Shown: positions 41,769-50,550, counted from the first letter of the stretch. The stretch is DNA of 64,000 nucleotides from Alphaproteobacteria bacterium LSUCC0684 (GCA_041228335.1 CP166130.1:610638-674637); one strand, 5' to 3'. Numbers and translations are program-made. Notes: generated from the sequence alone by a model not told the origin.

Positions 41769-42719
41769 TCAGGTCCGGGTTGGTGCCGGTTCAAGCCCGG
41801 GCAGGGTGTTCTGGTCAACCCGTTGCTGCAGATGCTCGGCGAAGGCTTCGACGATCCTGGGGGCAAGGCTGCCCTTTTTTCGGGCCGTTCCAAGGACCAT
41901 GGGACGTGGCGGGCGCGGGGTTTGTTCAATTTCAAGAAAGGCCAGTTCCTCTCCATCCGGCGCCAGAGCGGAGGCAGGATGGATATTCATCAACCCATAG
42001 CCGAAACCGTTGGCCACAAGACTGCGCATTACGGCCGGGTCCGGGCTCCGCTCGGCAATCTTCGGGCGCAGGCCCTGCTCATGAAACATGGCGAGGAAAT
42101 ATTCGCGACTGAACGGCAGGTCAAGAAGCACCATGGGCTCGCCTGCGAGGGTCGCAAGAGCAACCGAAGACATGCCCGCCAGAGGATGTGAGGCAGAAAC
42201 CATGACATAAGGCGGCAGTTCAATCATGCCGGTGAAGGCGATATCACTTGGAATATCGAGGTTGTAGGTGATCGCCAGATCTATCTCAGCCCGGCCGAGC
42301 ATGGCCAGGAGATCAGCCTGATGGGCGGTTTTAACACTGACTTTCGCCTCCGGATAGATCGCTTCAAAACTGCGCCGGATACTGGCGCTGACCATCGGCG
42401 CTAGGGTAACAAGGCAGCCGAGTGAAATCGTCCCCCGGGGGATGCTGCTGATATCCCCGGCAAGATCGGTGAGTGCATGGGCCTGATCCATGATACGCTT
42501 GGCTTCGTTGAAAATCCGCTGGCCGCCGGTGGTAAGCGAAAGCCCCTGGGCATGTTGACGGATAAACAAGGTGACGCCGAGTTCGGCTTCAAGCTGGCTG
42601 ATTGCCGCCGATATCGAGGCCGAAGAAATGCTGATCGCCTTTGCCGCCTCGATGATGCTGCCAGCCTCACCCGCCGCGATGAAATATTCCAGTTGTCGTA
42701 AAGTGTAGCGTAATTTCAT
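41769..42719 (-). CDS. LysR-family transcriptional regulator
   Basis: A 316-residue regulator. The winged helix-turn-helix is LRYTLRQLEYFIAAGEAGSI through SASISAAISQLEAELGVTLF (about residues 3-50), followed by the LysR effector-binding domain (GTISLGCLVTLAPMVSASI, MVLLDLPFSREYFLAMF). Met at 42719 matches family N-termini; the frame extends 20 residues further. It lies downstream of the HpaB-like gene on the same strand. Similar dyads lie just before it and in the hpaB-ridA divergent gap, so it probably controls itself and both of those units. Confidence 0.92.
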   Translation of the reverse strand: MKLRYTLRQLEYFIAAGEAGSIIEAAKAISISSASISAAISQLEAELGVTLFIRQHAQGLSLTTGGQRIFNEAKRIMDQAHALTDLAGDISSIPRGTISLGCLVTLAPMVSASIRRSFEAIYPEAKVSVKTAHQADLLAMLGRAEIDLAITYNLDIPSDIAFTGMIELPPYVMVSASHPLAGMSSVALATLAGEPMVLLDLPFSREYFLAMFHEQGLRPKIAERSPDPAVMRSLVANGFGYGLMNIHPASALAPDGEELAFLEIEQTPRPPRPMVLGTARKKGSLAPRIVEAFAEHLQQRVDQNTLPGLEPAPTRT

Positions 42720-42754
42720 GCCTGCCTGCCGCAACAAGCCTGCCAGAAATCGCC

Positions 42755-42775
42755 TGATTAAGGCAAGCCTAATCA
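42755..42775. promoter_or_regulatory. LysR-type box upstream of the lysR gene
   Basis: TGATTA-AGGCAAGCC-TAATCA, a perfect 6-bp dyad over 9 bp that contains a T-N11-A LysR box (TTA...TAA). It is 36 bp before the LysR start, a usual autoregulation site. Confidence 0.5.
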
Positions 42776-42803
42776 GCAAATCATCGGGTTTGGGAAAACG
42801 AAA

Positions 42804-44339
42804 CTACTCGGCGGCCTGGCTTTTCTGGCTGTCGAACCACTGCCGGATTGCCGGATCTCCCCCCATGTTATCGGGGGCCGGGCGGACTTTGTCTGAAAGG
42901 CCGGCGCTCTTCTGGACGAAATCAAGGGTGGATTCCCAGTCAAAGTTACGCCATACCGCTCCCATCTGGGCAAAAGGGGCGGATTGCGCGAAAAGCTGGA
43001 AGGTCAGCCGGTGGCCGGCATAGTCGGAATTCAAGAGGTCTCTTGCATAGGCAAGGAGCTTGCGCCGGTCTTCTGCGCCCCATTTCTCATTGATGGTGTA
43101 GTATTTTTCCATCCATGGGGCGGTTTCAGGCGAGGTAAAGGTGGCGATATTCGGCGTCACGCAGATCTGTCCGCCGCAGAGCTCCCGCGCAATATGCATC
43201 ATCTCGTTCAAATGGTTGAGCGCCGTGCAGCGTCCGGTATAGAGCAGCGACTGGTTGGGCATCATCAATCCTGCCGGCGAACGCTCCCCAAGGGTGATGG
43301 CCGCGGTGAGATGCGCGTTGATATTCTCCCGCCAGATGGCCAGGCTTGCCAGTTTCTCCTGAACGGCGGGCTGGTGCTCAAGGCCGGTCTGGCGCACATT
43401 GAAGAGTGCCGCACCGATCATCATGTCGGCAAGTTTGAGGGTGCGCTGAACAAAGGCAAAAGCCGAATAGCGATGCAGGGTGGCGCGGATGAATGCCGCC
43501 GCCCTTGTATGCCTGTAGAAAAGTACGTTTTCCCAGGGGATCAGCACATTGTCGAAGATCACCATCGTATCCACTTCATCGAATTTGTTGGCGAGCGGGT
43601 AATCCAGCTGGTTGGCGCGCGGGCATTGACCGGAAGCCCCGGCAAAACCTCCACGGCAGATAAACTTCAGGTTGGGGGAGTTGAGATCACAGATGAACCC
43701 CACCGCGTAATCTGACAGCGCCGCATCCCCCCAGTTGGCGATCGTGGGCTTGGTGAAGGCCTGGTTGGCATAGGCCGCCGCGGTTTCATATTTGGCGCCG
43801 CGCACCACAATGCCTTCGTCGGTTTCCTTGACCACATGAAGCAGCATGTCCGGGTCCTGATCCTGCGGCGCCTTGGATCGGTCGCCTTTGGGGTCGGTGT
43901 TCGCCGAAACATGGAACGGGTCTTCATGCAGAACACGGTGAATATGACGCTCAATATTCTTTGAAAACTGCGGATCGACTTCATTGAGCACATCCTGGCC
44001 ATCATAAAGAGACCACATCTCACCCACGGTTTCATCCCCGACACGGGTGACAATCCCGCCGACGTCTTCCATGACCGCATCGGATGCCCGGCGCTTTGCC
44101 CACCAGTCTTCCTGGGTATAGGGGAGCGCGTTGCCGACGGCGTTGATATCGCCATCCTGTTCAACCGTCATGATCGCCCGGGTTTTTTCTTCGTGCTGCA
44201 TGTCGTAGATGCGCGCCCGGATATCGACAATCGGCTTGAACATGGGATGAGTCGTAACATCGGCGACACGCTCACCATTCATGTAAACCTCGCGGGTGCC
44301 GCGAATGCTGTCCTTGTACTCTGCGCCTGTGCGGATCAT
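42804..44339 (-). CDS. HpaB-family FADH2-dependent aromatic hydroxylase (4-hydroxyphenylacetate 3-hydroxylase-like)
   Basis: A 511-residue protein of normal length for two-component flavin hydroxylases. The N-terminal domain begins RTGAEYKDSIRGTREVYMNG, a strong HpaB/PvcC family start; HEDPFHVSANTDPKGDRSKA and the Arg-rich FAD pocket follow; and the acyl-CoA-dehydrogenase-like C-terminal half has ARELCGGQICVTPN. Family members use reduced flavin from a separate reductase (HpaC) to hydroxylate phenols, but no reductase gene is in view. Located divergently from ridA. Its true substrate may not be aromatic acid; the neighbours point to a nitrogenous compound. Confidence 0.88.
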   Translation of the reverse strand: MIRTGAEYKDSIRGTREVYMNGERVADVTTHPMFKPIVDIRARIYDMQHEEKTRAIMTVEQDGDINAVGNALPYTQEDWWAKRRASDAVMEDVGGIVTRVGDETVGEMWSLYDGQDVLNEVDPQFSKNIERHIHRVLHEDPFHVSANTDPKGDRSKAPQDQDPDMLLHVVKETDEGIVVRGAKYETAAAYANQAFTKPTIANWGDAALSDYAVGFICDLNSPNLKFICRGGFAGASGQCPRANQLDYPLANKFDEVDTMVIFDNVLIPWENVLFYRHTRAAAFIRATLHRYSAFAFVQRTLKLADMMIGAALFNVRQTGLEHQPAVQEKLASLAIWRENINAHLTAAITLGERSPAGLMMPNQSLLYTGRCTALNHLNEMMHIARELCGGQICVTPNIATFTSPETAPWMEKYYTINEKWGAEDRRKLLAYARDLLNSDYAGHRLTFQLFAQSAPFAQMGAVWRNFDWESTLDFVQKSAGLSDKVRPAPDNMGGDPAIRQWFDSQKSQAAE

Positions 44340-44435
44340 GTTCAGCTCCTCCCGTTTTCCGTATCTTCCCCGAAGATAAGAAAGACAGTATTGTCGTTTC
44401 CGAGGTGGGGATTAAGAAGGGAATTCCAAAACTCT

Positions 44436-44472
44436 GGTTAGGAATTATCTAATCAATCTTCGCTTGGATTAG
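44436..44472. promoter_or_regulatory. LysR-type boxes in the hpaB-ridA divergent promoter
   Basis: GGTTAG-N7-CTAATC (44436-44454) contains a T-N11-A box; a second half-site GATTAG (44467-44472) lies 12 bp further and is inverted relative to CTAATC. The half-site matches the dyad in front of lysR. Placement between divergent starts (44339 and 44518) fits an activator site. Confidence 0.45.
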
Positions 44473-44517
44473 GTGATGCCTGAAGTTAAGCTCAATCAGA
44501 TGTATCAGGGGGAAGAC

Positions 44518-44940
44518 ATGGCACATAAACGCATTCGACCATTCAACACGAAAGTCACCTATCCGGAACAGAAACTGGATAATGATCTGGCGCAGGCCGT
44601 GGTAGCAAGGGGGACGACCATCTATCTGCGTGGCCAGGTGGCGCAGAATCTGGATGATGCGACGAATATCGATCAGCTGGATCTCGTCTCGCAGACACAT
44701 AAGGTGATGCAGAATATTCAGCAACTGATCGAAGAGGCCGGAGGCCGGATGGAGCATCTGGCGCGGATTGTTGTCTACCTGACGGATATCCGCTACCGCG
44801 AAGATGTCTACCAGACCATGGGGAAATATATCAGGGGCGTGCATCCTGTTTCCACCGGGGTGGTGGTGGATGCGCTGGCACGACCGGAATGGCTGGTGGA
44901 AATCGAGGCAACAGCAGTCATTCCCGATGACGAGGGCTAG
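44518..44940 (+). CDS. RidA-family enamine/imine deaminase
   Basis: A 140-residue single-domain RidA/YjgF/Rid protein. GTTIYLRGQVAQNLDD and HLARIVVYLTDIRYREDVYQ match the fold, and the loop PVSTGVVVDALARPEWLVEI ends with the usual Glu, but the Arg of canonical RidA (R105) is replaced in this region: the sequence reads STGVVVDALARPE with Arg displaced, so it belongs to one of the Rid subgroups rather than archetypal RidA. The frame opens at 44473; ATG 44518 has GGGGGAAG upstream. It is 3 bp before the DUF1028 gene. It may hydrolyse unstable imine or enamine intermediates of the local pathway. Confidence 0.88.
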   Translation: MAHKRIRPFNTKVTYPEQKLDNDLAQAVVARGTTIYLRGQVAQNLDDATNIDQLDLVSQTHKVMQNIQQLIEEAGGRMEHLARIVVYLTDIRYREDVYQTMGKYIRGVHPVSTGVVVDALARPEWLVEIEATAVIPDDEG

Positions 44941-44943
44941 ATC

Positions 44944-45618
44944 ATGACGTTTTCGATTGTTGCGCGATGCGCTGAAACCGGACTTTTCGGCATGGCGGTC
45001 TCGTCGTCTTCGCCGGCGGTGGCGGCACGATGTGCCCATGCCCGGGCAGGAGTCGGCGCGGTTTCGAGCCAGAACGTGACTGACCCGTCGCTGGGCCCGA
45101 AAACGCTTGATGCGATGGCGGCGGGCCTTTCAGCCGAAGAGGCGATAAAGAAGGTCATCAATTCAGCCGAACACACGGAATATCGTCAGCTTCTGGCGGT
45201 GGACCGTAAGGGAGGCACGGCCATCCATTCAGGGCGGAACACCCTCGGCACCCATGCCGAAGCGCAGTCGCTCAACGCCGCGGCGGCGGGAAATATCCTT
45301 GCCGATGCCGGTGTTCCTGCGGCCATGCTTGATGCGTTTCACCATGCTGATGGGCATCTCGGGGACCGGCTGGTGGCGGCCATGATGGCGGCGCTCGATG
45401 CCGGCGGGGAGGAAGGGCCGGTGCATTCCGCCGGGCTGCTGATTGTTGATCGCCAGTCCTGGCCACTCGCGGAAATCCGCTGCGACTGGTCCGAAGATTG
45501 CCCGATCACGGCCATGGCTGAAGGCTGGGCTGTGTATAAGCCGCAGATGCAGGATTATGTGACCCGGGCGCTCAACCCTTCGGCAGCGCCGAGCTACGGC
45601 GTTCCGGGTGACGCGTGA
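44944..45618 (+). CDS. DUF1028 family protein (Ntn-hydrolase-like)
   Basis: A 224-residue protein of the DUF1028 family: TFSIVARCAETGLFGMAVSS at the N-terminus, SSSPAVAARCAHARAGVGAV, SQNVTDPSLGPKTLDAMAAG and a central DRKGGTAIHSGRNT, all conserved in the family, whose fold resembles N-terminal nucleophile hydrolases. The catalytic residue would be Thr2 if the initiator Met is removed, but function is unproven. Such genes are often found near RidA and amino-acid or peptide catabolic genes, as here. Confidence 0.9.
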   Translation: MTFSIVARCAETGLFGMAVSSSSPAVAARCAHARAGVGAVSSQNVTDPSLGPKTLDAMAAGLSAEEAIKKVINSAEHTEYRQLLAVDRKGGTAIHSGRNTLGTHAEAQSLNAAAAGNILADAGVPAAMLDAFHHADGHLGDRLVAAMMAALDAGGEEGPVHSAGLLIVDRQSWPLAEIRCDWSEDCPITAMAEGWAVYKPQMQDYVTRALNPSAAPSYGVPGDA

Positions 45619-45634
45619 CGGGAAGGCAAGGGGC

Positions 45635-46792
45635 CTAGATCCCTTCTTCAAGCCGCAGGATCAGCCGGGCCAGCATGTCATCGCAGGCGTCGAGCTGATC
45701 GCGTGACACAAACTCATCAGGTTTATGTCCCTGTTCCATGGAACCAGGGCCGCAGACAACCGTGGGAATGCCAAGATCACGCTGAAAGAGCCCGCCTTCG
45801 GTGCCAAAGGCAACCTTGATGGTCTTGTTGCTGCCGGTCAGCCCGGTGACGAAAGACACAATCTCTGACTCAAGCGGGGTTTCTAGCCCGGGATAGGTGT
45901 TGGTGATCCTGATCTGGATATCCGCCGCAGGTGCCGTCTTGCGGGCAACGGCAATAATCGGGGCGATGGCGTGCTGCAGGCGTTCGAGAATGGCATCGGG
46001 GCTGTCGCTGGAAAGATTGCGGATCTCAAAGGCCACTTCGGCATGGCGAGGCACGATGTTGAGCGCAACGCCAGCATTGATAAGCCCGGCATGCAGAGTC
46101 GTGTAGGGGATGTCATAGGCGTCATCCCGGTGGCCATGGAGCTTGAGGTCTTCCTGGATATGGCGGATTTCCTGGATGAGGTCACAGGCCAGATATACGG
46201 CGTTGACCGCGGTCGGGGCAAGGGCGGAATGAGCTTCACTGCCGATGCAGGTGGCCTTTAACGCCGTCTTGCCTTTGTGACCTGTCGCAACCGCCATATG
46301 GGTCGGCTCACCCACGATGCAGAAGGCTGTCCGGACCGGGGCGTCGCCAAGCATGGAGATGAGTGAACGCACCCCGATACAGCCAATTTCCTCATCAAAG
46401 GAAAACGCCAGATGGAGCGGTGTTGCGAGCGATCTGGTCGTGGCATGGCAGAACGCACTAAGTGATGATGCAATAAACCCCTTCATGTCGGCGGTGCCGC
46501 GGCCATATAGGCGGCCATCTTCTTCGGTGCATTCGAAGGGCGGTTTTGTCCAGTCCTGGCCATCGACCGGCACTACATCCGTATGTCCGGACAGCATGAC
46601 GCCGGCAACTCCCTCGGGCCCGGTGGAGGCGAAAAGGTTGGCCTTGGTGCCGTCTTCGTTCTCGATGATGATCGGCTCAACACCATGCCGGCGAAGCAAT
46701 GCCGCCACCCATTCGATCAATTGCCTGTTGCTGTCGCGGCTGACGGTGGGAAATCCGATCAGATGGTGAAGCGCTTCAGTCGTGGTGATCAT
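45635..46792 (-). CDS. M20 metallopeptidase, acetylornithine deacetylase (ArgE)-like
   Basis: A 385-residue M20 deacylase. Metal and catalytic residues are all visible: LSGHTDVVPVDGQDW (His, Asp), GTADMKGFIA (bridging Asp), SFDEEIGCIGVRS (Glu pair), and CGPGSMEQGHKPDEFV (C-terminal His). It belongs to the ArgE/DapE branch by VPVDGQDWTKPPFE. It is the last gene of a three-gene operon with Rieske and PhyH oxygenases, each overlapping by four bases, so it more likely deacylates a catabolic intermediate than takes part in arginine biosynthesis. Confidence 0.9.
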   Translation of the reverse strand: MITTTEALHHLIGFPTVSRDSNRQLIEWVAALLRRHGVEPIIIENEDGTKANLFASTGPEGVAGVMLSGHTDVVPVDGQDWTKPPFECTEEDGRLYGRGTADMKGFIASSLSAFCHATTRSLATPLHLAFSFDEEIGCIGVRSLISMLGDAPVRTAFCIVGEPTHMAVATGHKGKTALKATCIGSEAHSALAPTAVNAVYLACDLIQEIRHIQEDLKLHGHRDDAYDIPYTTLHAGLINAGVALNIVPRHAEVAFEIRNLSSDSPDAILERLQHAIAPIIAVARKTAPAADIQIRITNTYPGLETPLESEIVSFVTGLTGSNKTIKVAFGTEGGLFQRDLGIPTVVCGPGSMEQGHKPDEFVSRDQLDACDDMLARLILRLEEGI

Positions 46793-47916
46793 GCGGAAAC
46801 GCTACTGGCGATATGACGGGTGAAATCCCAGATCGTCCCTTCGAGATCGGCAGGGCCAAGAGGTGCCATCGGCCGGTAGGCGGTGCCGGTGCTTTTCTGC
46901 ATGATTTCAAGCACGGCCTTGTCTTCGGCGTTGAATTCATGGGCAAGGGAAATGTAGTCCCTGGTGGCCTGAAGATCATCCGCGCCGTCCTGAACCAGCA
47001 CCCCCATCCTGATATTGACGCTTTCGGGCGTGTCCGGAAGGAGGATGAGGAAAATGGCGCAGTTCGGGCCCACCGTGATGACAAAATTCGGGTAGACGGA
47101 GAACAGCACCGATGATCGTCTTTCCTTGGCGGTCAGGCCTTCGGGATAGGGTTTCCGCTGCGGGAAACTGTCATCGTAATTGGACCGGTAGGCGGTGTAT
47201 CTAGATCCGTTGCCGAGCTTTTCGCAAAGCCGTGTCGGGGTGATGTGATCGAGGGTTTCGGCGTGTGTCACGGAAAGATGATAGCCTTCCATGAAGTTTT
47301 CAACGAGCGACTTCCAGTTGGTCTGCCAGGTTTCAACCCAGGTTTCGGTGCTGTGGCGATCCTGGGGACGATAGTTTTCAAGAAAGGGCATCATGCCTGC
47401 CATCTCCGCACCAAGATCAGGGGCGTTGCCGTCGATATTGATGAAAATAAACCCAAGCCATTGATCCAGCCGGAATTCCGGCAAACTGCAGCCCGCAGCA
47501 TCAAAATCCGGCACCTGATCCATGTAAGGGGCTTTGTTGAGGGACCCGTCGAGCGCATAGCTCCAGGCATGATAGGGGCAGGTCAGTACCGGCGCGCGTC
47601 CTTTGCCTTCGACCAGCTGCATTCCGCGGTGTCGGCAGACATTGCTGAAGGCACGCAATTTGCCGTCTTTATCCCGGAGAACAACCACCGGCTCATCGCC
47701 AATGACAAGGGTGAAATATTCACCCGGTTTCGTGATCTCGCTCTGGTGGCCGGCGGCAACCCAGCCGGTGCGAAACACGGTCTGCTTTTCAAGGGCGAAG
47801 AAGTCCGGATCGGCATAATACCAGCCCGGCATGGAATGCGGCGCACGGGAGGTATCTCTCGCGATGGATTGAAGAAGGGATGTTTTTTCGGCATCTAGCG
47901 GCATCTTGAACCTCAA
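46789..47916 (-). CDS. Rieske non-heme iron oxygenase, alpha subunit
   Basis: A 375-residue ring-hydroxylating-oxygenase-type protein. The Rieske cluster ligands are CRHRG and CPYHAW (about residues 93 and 113); mononuclear iron ligands are in NFMEGYHLSVTHAE (His, His), with a distal Asp near the C-terminus. The short C-terminal domain and LVENFMEGYHL match the carnitine/choline/glycine-betaine monooxygenase (GbcA/CntA-like) group, which act on quaternary or methylated amines rather than aromatics. No reductase gene is adjacent. Coupled on both sides by four-base overlaps to PhyH and M20 genes. Confidence 0.9.
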   Translation of the reverse strand: MRFKMPLDAEKTSLLQSIARDTSRAPHSMPGWYYADPDFFALEKQTVFRTGWVAAGHQSEITKPGEYFTLVIGDEPVVVLRDKDGKLRAFSNVCRHRGMQLVEGKGRAPVLTCPYHAWSYALDGSLNKAPYMDQVPDFDAAGCSLPEFRLDQWLGFIFINIDGNAPDLGAEMAGMMPFLENYRPQDRHSTETWVETWQTNWKSLVENFMEGYHLSVTHAETLDHITPTRLCEKLGNGSRYTAYRSNYDDSFPQRKPYPEGLTAKERRSSVLFSVYPNFVITVGPNCAIFLILLPDTPESVNIRMGVLVQDGADDLQATRDYISLAHEFNAEDKAVLEIMQKSTGTAYRPMAPLGPADLEGTIWDFTRHIASSVSA

Positions 47917-48764
47917 CGTTGCTGCTGATCAAAGAAGGATGCTCCATCGGGAAGCTGCGGCAATGGAATATCAAAGGGGGTTGACCTGATCTGCCGCCGA
48001 TCCTTGCCGCGTACGATCATACCCTGATCCCTGGTTGGCACGGGCGATGGCGAAAGCGGGACGGCGTCGGCGGCGCTGTAGACGCAGATATAAAGCGTTC
48101 GTGGGTCCGGCGAGTTGTTCGGAGCCGAGCCATGAAGAAGCCTTGTATGCATCAGGCAGACCGATCCGGCCTTGCCGGTACAGAGAACGCGGTTGTCCAG
48201 TGCCTTGCGGGTCACCTCTTCGGTGACGGCGCCGGTAAATACCCCGTCATGCCAGAGGCTGTGAATCTCGCCATCATGGGTGGCGGGCCAGACTTCGAGA
48301 GGACCGTTTTCCTCGGTAACCTCATCCACCATCAGAAGGGCGGTGACAAGGCTGTCGTTGCTGTGGGGGGTGAAGGGGAAGTCCTGGTGCCATTTCACCG
48401 CCGTGGCGGAACCGGGAAGCTTTGAATTGATCTTGGTGTGGTGAAGTTTGATATCCGGGCCGATCAGTTCAGCCACCGCATCGGTCATCCCGCTATCGGC
48501 CATGGCTTTTCGATAGGCATCGGAAATCTCATGCGGGGCGTTGACCCGCCGGAGCGCCGGCTGATCCGCGCTATGCCCTTTTTCCACATCGAAGCGGGGC
48601 TTGCCGTTGATCATCTCGCCAAAACTGCCGTCATGGCCCCGGCTTTCCTCAACCCAGGTGTTGAAATCCTGCCGCAGTGAAGCCAGAAGTTCAGGGCTCA
48701 CCACATCCTCAACAACAAGATAGCCATTGGCATCGAAGAAATCCTTTTGTGCTGGCGTGATCAC
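47913..48764 (-). CDS. phytanoyl-CoA dioxygenase (PhyH)-family oxygenase
   Basis: A 283-residue Fe(II)/2-oxoglutarate dioxygenase. KWHQDFPF supplies the His-x-Asp pair, LLHGSAPNNS the distal His, and the Arg for 2-oxoglutarate lies shortly after. The family includes ectoine hydroxylase and many small-molecule hydroxylases. Two GTG starts are possible; GTG at 48764 has a perfect AGGAGG five bases upstream, while the one at 48770 abuts the ribosome site, so 48764 is chosen. First gene of the PhyH-Rieske-M20 operon, divergent from the M24 hydrolase gene. Confidence 0.88.
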   Translation of the reverse strand: MITPAQKDFFDANGYLVVEDVVSPELLASLRQDFNTWVEESRGHDGSFGEMINGKPRFDVEKGHSADQPALRRVNAPHEISDAYRKAMADSGMTDAVAELIGPDIKLHHTKINSKLPGSATAVKWHQDFPFTPHSNDSLVTALLMVDEVTEENGPLEVWPATHDGEIHSLWHDGVFTGAVTEEVTRKALDNRVLCTGKAGSVCLMHTRLLHGSAPNNSPDPRTLYICVYSAADAVPLSPSPVPTRDQGMIVRGKDRRQIRSTPFDIPLPQLPDGASFFDQQQR

Positions 48765-48901
48765 GGCCACCTCCTTCTGTATTTTGCTGTTTCAGTATTC
48801 GGCTATTTTTCAATCCGTGCAAGTGTCTTTCCTTATGGCCTGCTTTGTATAAACTAATTCGCGGTATTGATCGTTTAATCCATGTCCTGAGGGGGCTCGT
48901 C

Positions 48902-50050
48902 ATGACACTTCACTTTACCCGCGATGAATTTTCCCGCCGTCAGCACCTGGCGAAGGAGGCGATCAGTTCGGCCGGGCTCGATGCCATTCTCATGTTCGCG
49001 CCGGAAAGCCATTTCTGGCTCTGCGGCTATGATACGTTCGGATTTGCGATGTTCCAGTGTCTCGTCATGACGAAAGGCGGGGATATCCACCTGCTGACAC
49101 GTGCGCCGGATCTTCGCCAGGCGCGCTATACCTCAACACTGGACGACGATCATATCCATATCTGGAACGAACGCGAAGGCGCCAACCCGGCGCAGGATCT
49201 ATATCGACTGCTGGCTGATCTCGGGGTTGTGGATGGCGCGCTCGGCTATGAGGCGGATACGCCGGGCCTCACGGATCGCAACGGACGGATGCTGCGCGGC
49301 GAGGTGCCGGGCCTGATTGAAACCTCGGATCTGATCCGGCAACTCAGGCGCGTTAAATCCGATGCCGAAATCGAGATGCACCGCAAAGCTGCCAGTCTTT
49401 CGGATGATGCTCTTGACGCGGCGCTGGATATCGCTGGTGCCGGGGCCTTTGAGGGCGATATCCTTGCCGCGATGCAGGGGGCGGTGTTCAAGGGTGGCGG
49501 GGATTACGCGGGCAACGAATTCATCATCGGCTCAGGCCCCGGTGGTCTGCTGGTGCGATATTATTCCGGCCGCCGCCATCTTGATGCGACCGATCAGCTG
49601 ACCCTTGAATGGTCCGGGGCCTATGCCCGATATCACGCTGCCATGATGCGGACGCTGGCGATTGGCGGGGCTTCCGATATCCAGAAGAAAATGCACGCTG
49701 CCACCGCCGAGGCCATGCTTGCCTGTGAGGCGGCGATCAAGCCCGGCAAACCGATGGGCGATGTGTTCGACGCCCATGCCCGGGTGTTTGATGCAAAGGG
49801 ATTTGGTCATGCCCGACTGCAGGCATGCGGCTACGGGATGGGGGCGGTGTATAACCCGATCTGGGTTGATTTTCCCATGTTCTATGAAGGCAATCCGATG
49901 ATCATGCAGGAAAATCAGGTCTTCTTCCTGCATATGATACTGGTGGACAGCGACAGCGGTCTTGCCATGACGCTTGGCCATTCGGTGCGCGTCGGTGCCG
50001 ACGGCGTTGAACGTCTGTCGCGGCACGGGCTTGATCTCCTGGAATGCTGA
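48902..50050 (+). CDS. M24 (creatinase/EutD-like) hydrolase lacking metal ligands
   Basis: A 382-residue pita-bread protein: N-terminal creatinase domain (residues about 1-130) and C-terminal catalytic domain from about 150. At the five metal-binding positions of M24 aminopeptidases the residues appear replaced: LEWSGAYARYHAAMMRT has Glu and His/Ala where two Asp are usual, HARLQACGYGMG lacks the usual His, and FFLHMILVD and GHSVRV replace the two Glu. This is the pattern of metal-independent members such as creatinase and ectoine hydrolase (EutD/DoeA), which open C-N bonds in small solutes. ATG 48902 follows GAGGGGG; an in-frame upstream ATG at 48845 is rejected. Substrate unknown. Confidence 0.86.
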   Translation: MTLHFTRDEFSRRQHLAKEAISSAGLDAILMFAPESHFWLCGYDTFGFAMFQCLVMTKGGDIHLLTRAPDLRQARYTSTLDDDHIHIWNEREGANPAQDLYRLLADLGVVDGALGYEADTPGLTDRNGRMLRGEVPGLIETSDLIRQLRRVKSDAEIEMHRKAASLSDDALDAALDIAGAGAFEGDILAAMQGAVFKGGGDYAGNEFIIGSGPGGLLVRYYSGRRHLDATDQLTLEWSGAYARYHAAMMRTLAIGGASDIQKKMHAATAEAMLACEAAIKPGKPMGDVFDAHARVFDAKGFGHARLQACGYGMGAVYNPIWVDFPMFYEGNPMIMQENQVFFLHMILVDSDSGLAMTLGHSVRVGADGVERLSRHGLDLLEC

Positions 50051-50056
50051 TCTGAC

Positions 50057-50539
50057 CTAAGCCAGAAGAGCGGGCAGGGCAAATGAAGCAAGCAGGCGCG
50101 CGGTGTTGACATGCGCCTCACCATAATAGCCTTCTTCATGCAGAAGATTGACCGAACCGAGCACAACCCCTTCATAAACCAGCGGGATGTTGAGGACCGA
50201 CGCACAGCCAAGCGCCGTGATTGTTTCATGATCGGGAAATGCATCCCGGATATCTGCTGCGGTATATCCGATATAGGGATTGCCGTGATCAAGCACCTCG
50301 CTTGTCCAGCGTGACGGAACGATGACCTTGCGCCCCGAAAAAGGATAGGCTTGAGGCTGATTGGTATAAAGGCGTTCCAGTTCTCGTGGATGCCGGTGTT
50401 GCCGCAGGACGGTGAAAAGACGGTGGCCGATCTCCTCCCCCATGACCTGATCCAGGGTGCTGAAGATCTCCCGGGGTTGGGGCGTACGGCGCTGGGCTGA
50501 AAGAAGCAGGTCGATGGCGTGTTGATATGTTTCTTGCAT
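50057..50539 (-). CDS. GAF-domain protein, 160 aa
   Basis: A single GAF-like domain covers almost the entire protein: IFSTLDQVMGEEIGHRLFTV opens it, and NIPLVYEGVVLGSVNLLHEE with the following helix closes it. Conserved PSRWTSEVLDHGNPYIGYTA sits in the ligand-binding loop. No output domain is present, so it may be a small-molecule sensor partner or an enzyme of the fRMsr type; the Cys pattern of fRMsr is not evident. It is 11 bp downstream of gntR and convergent with the M24 gene. Confidence 0.8.
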   Translation of the reverse strand: MQETYQHAIDLLLSAQRRTPQPREIFSTLDQVMGEEIGHRLFTVLRQHRHPRELERLYTNQPQAYPFSGRKVIVPSRWTSEVLDHGNPYIGYTAADIRDAFPDHETITALGCASVLNIPLVYEGVVLGSVNLLHEEGYYGEAHVNTARLLASFALPALLA

Positions 50540-50550
50540 GACAGAGACCC

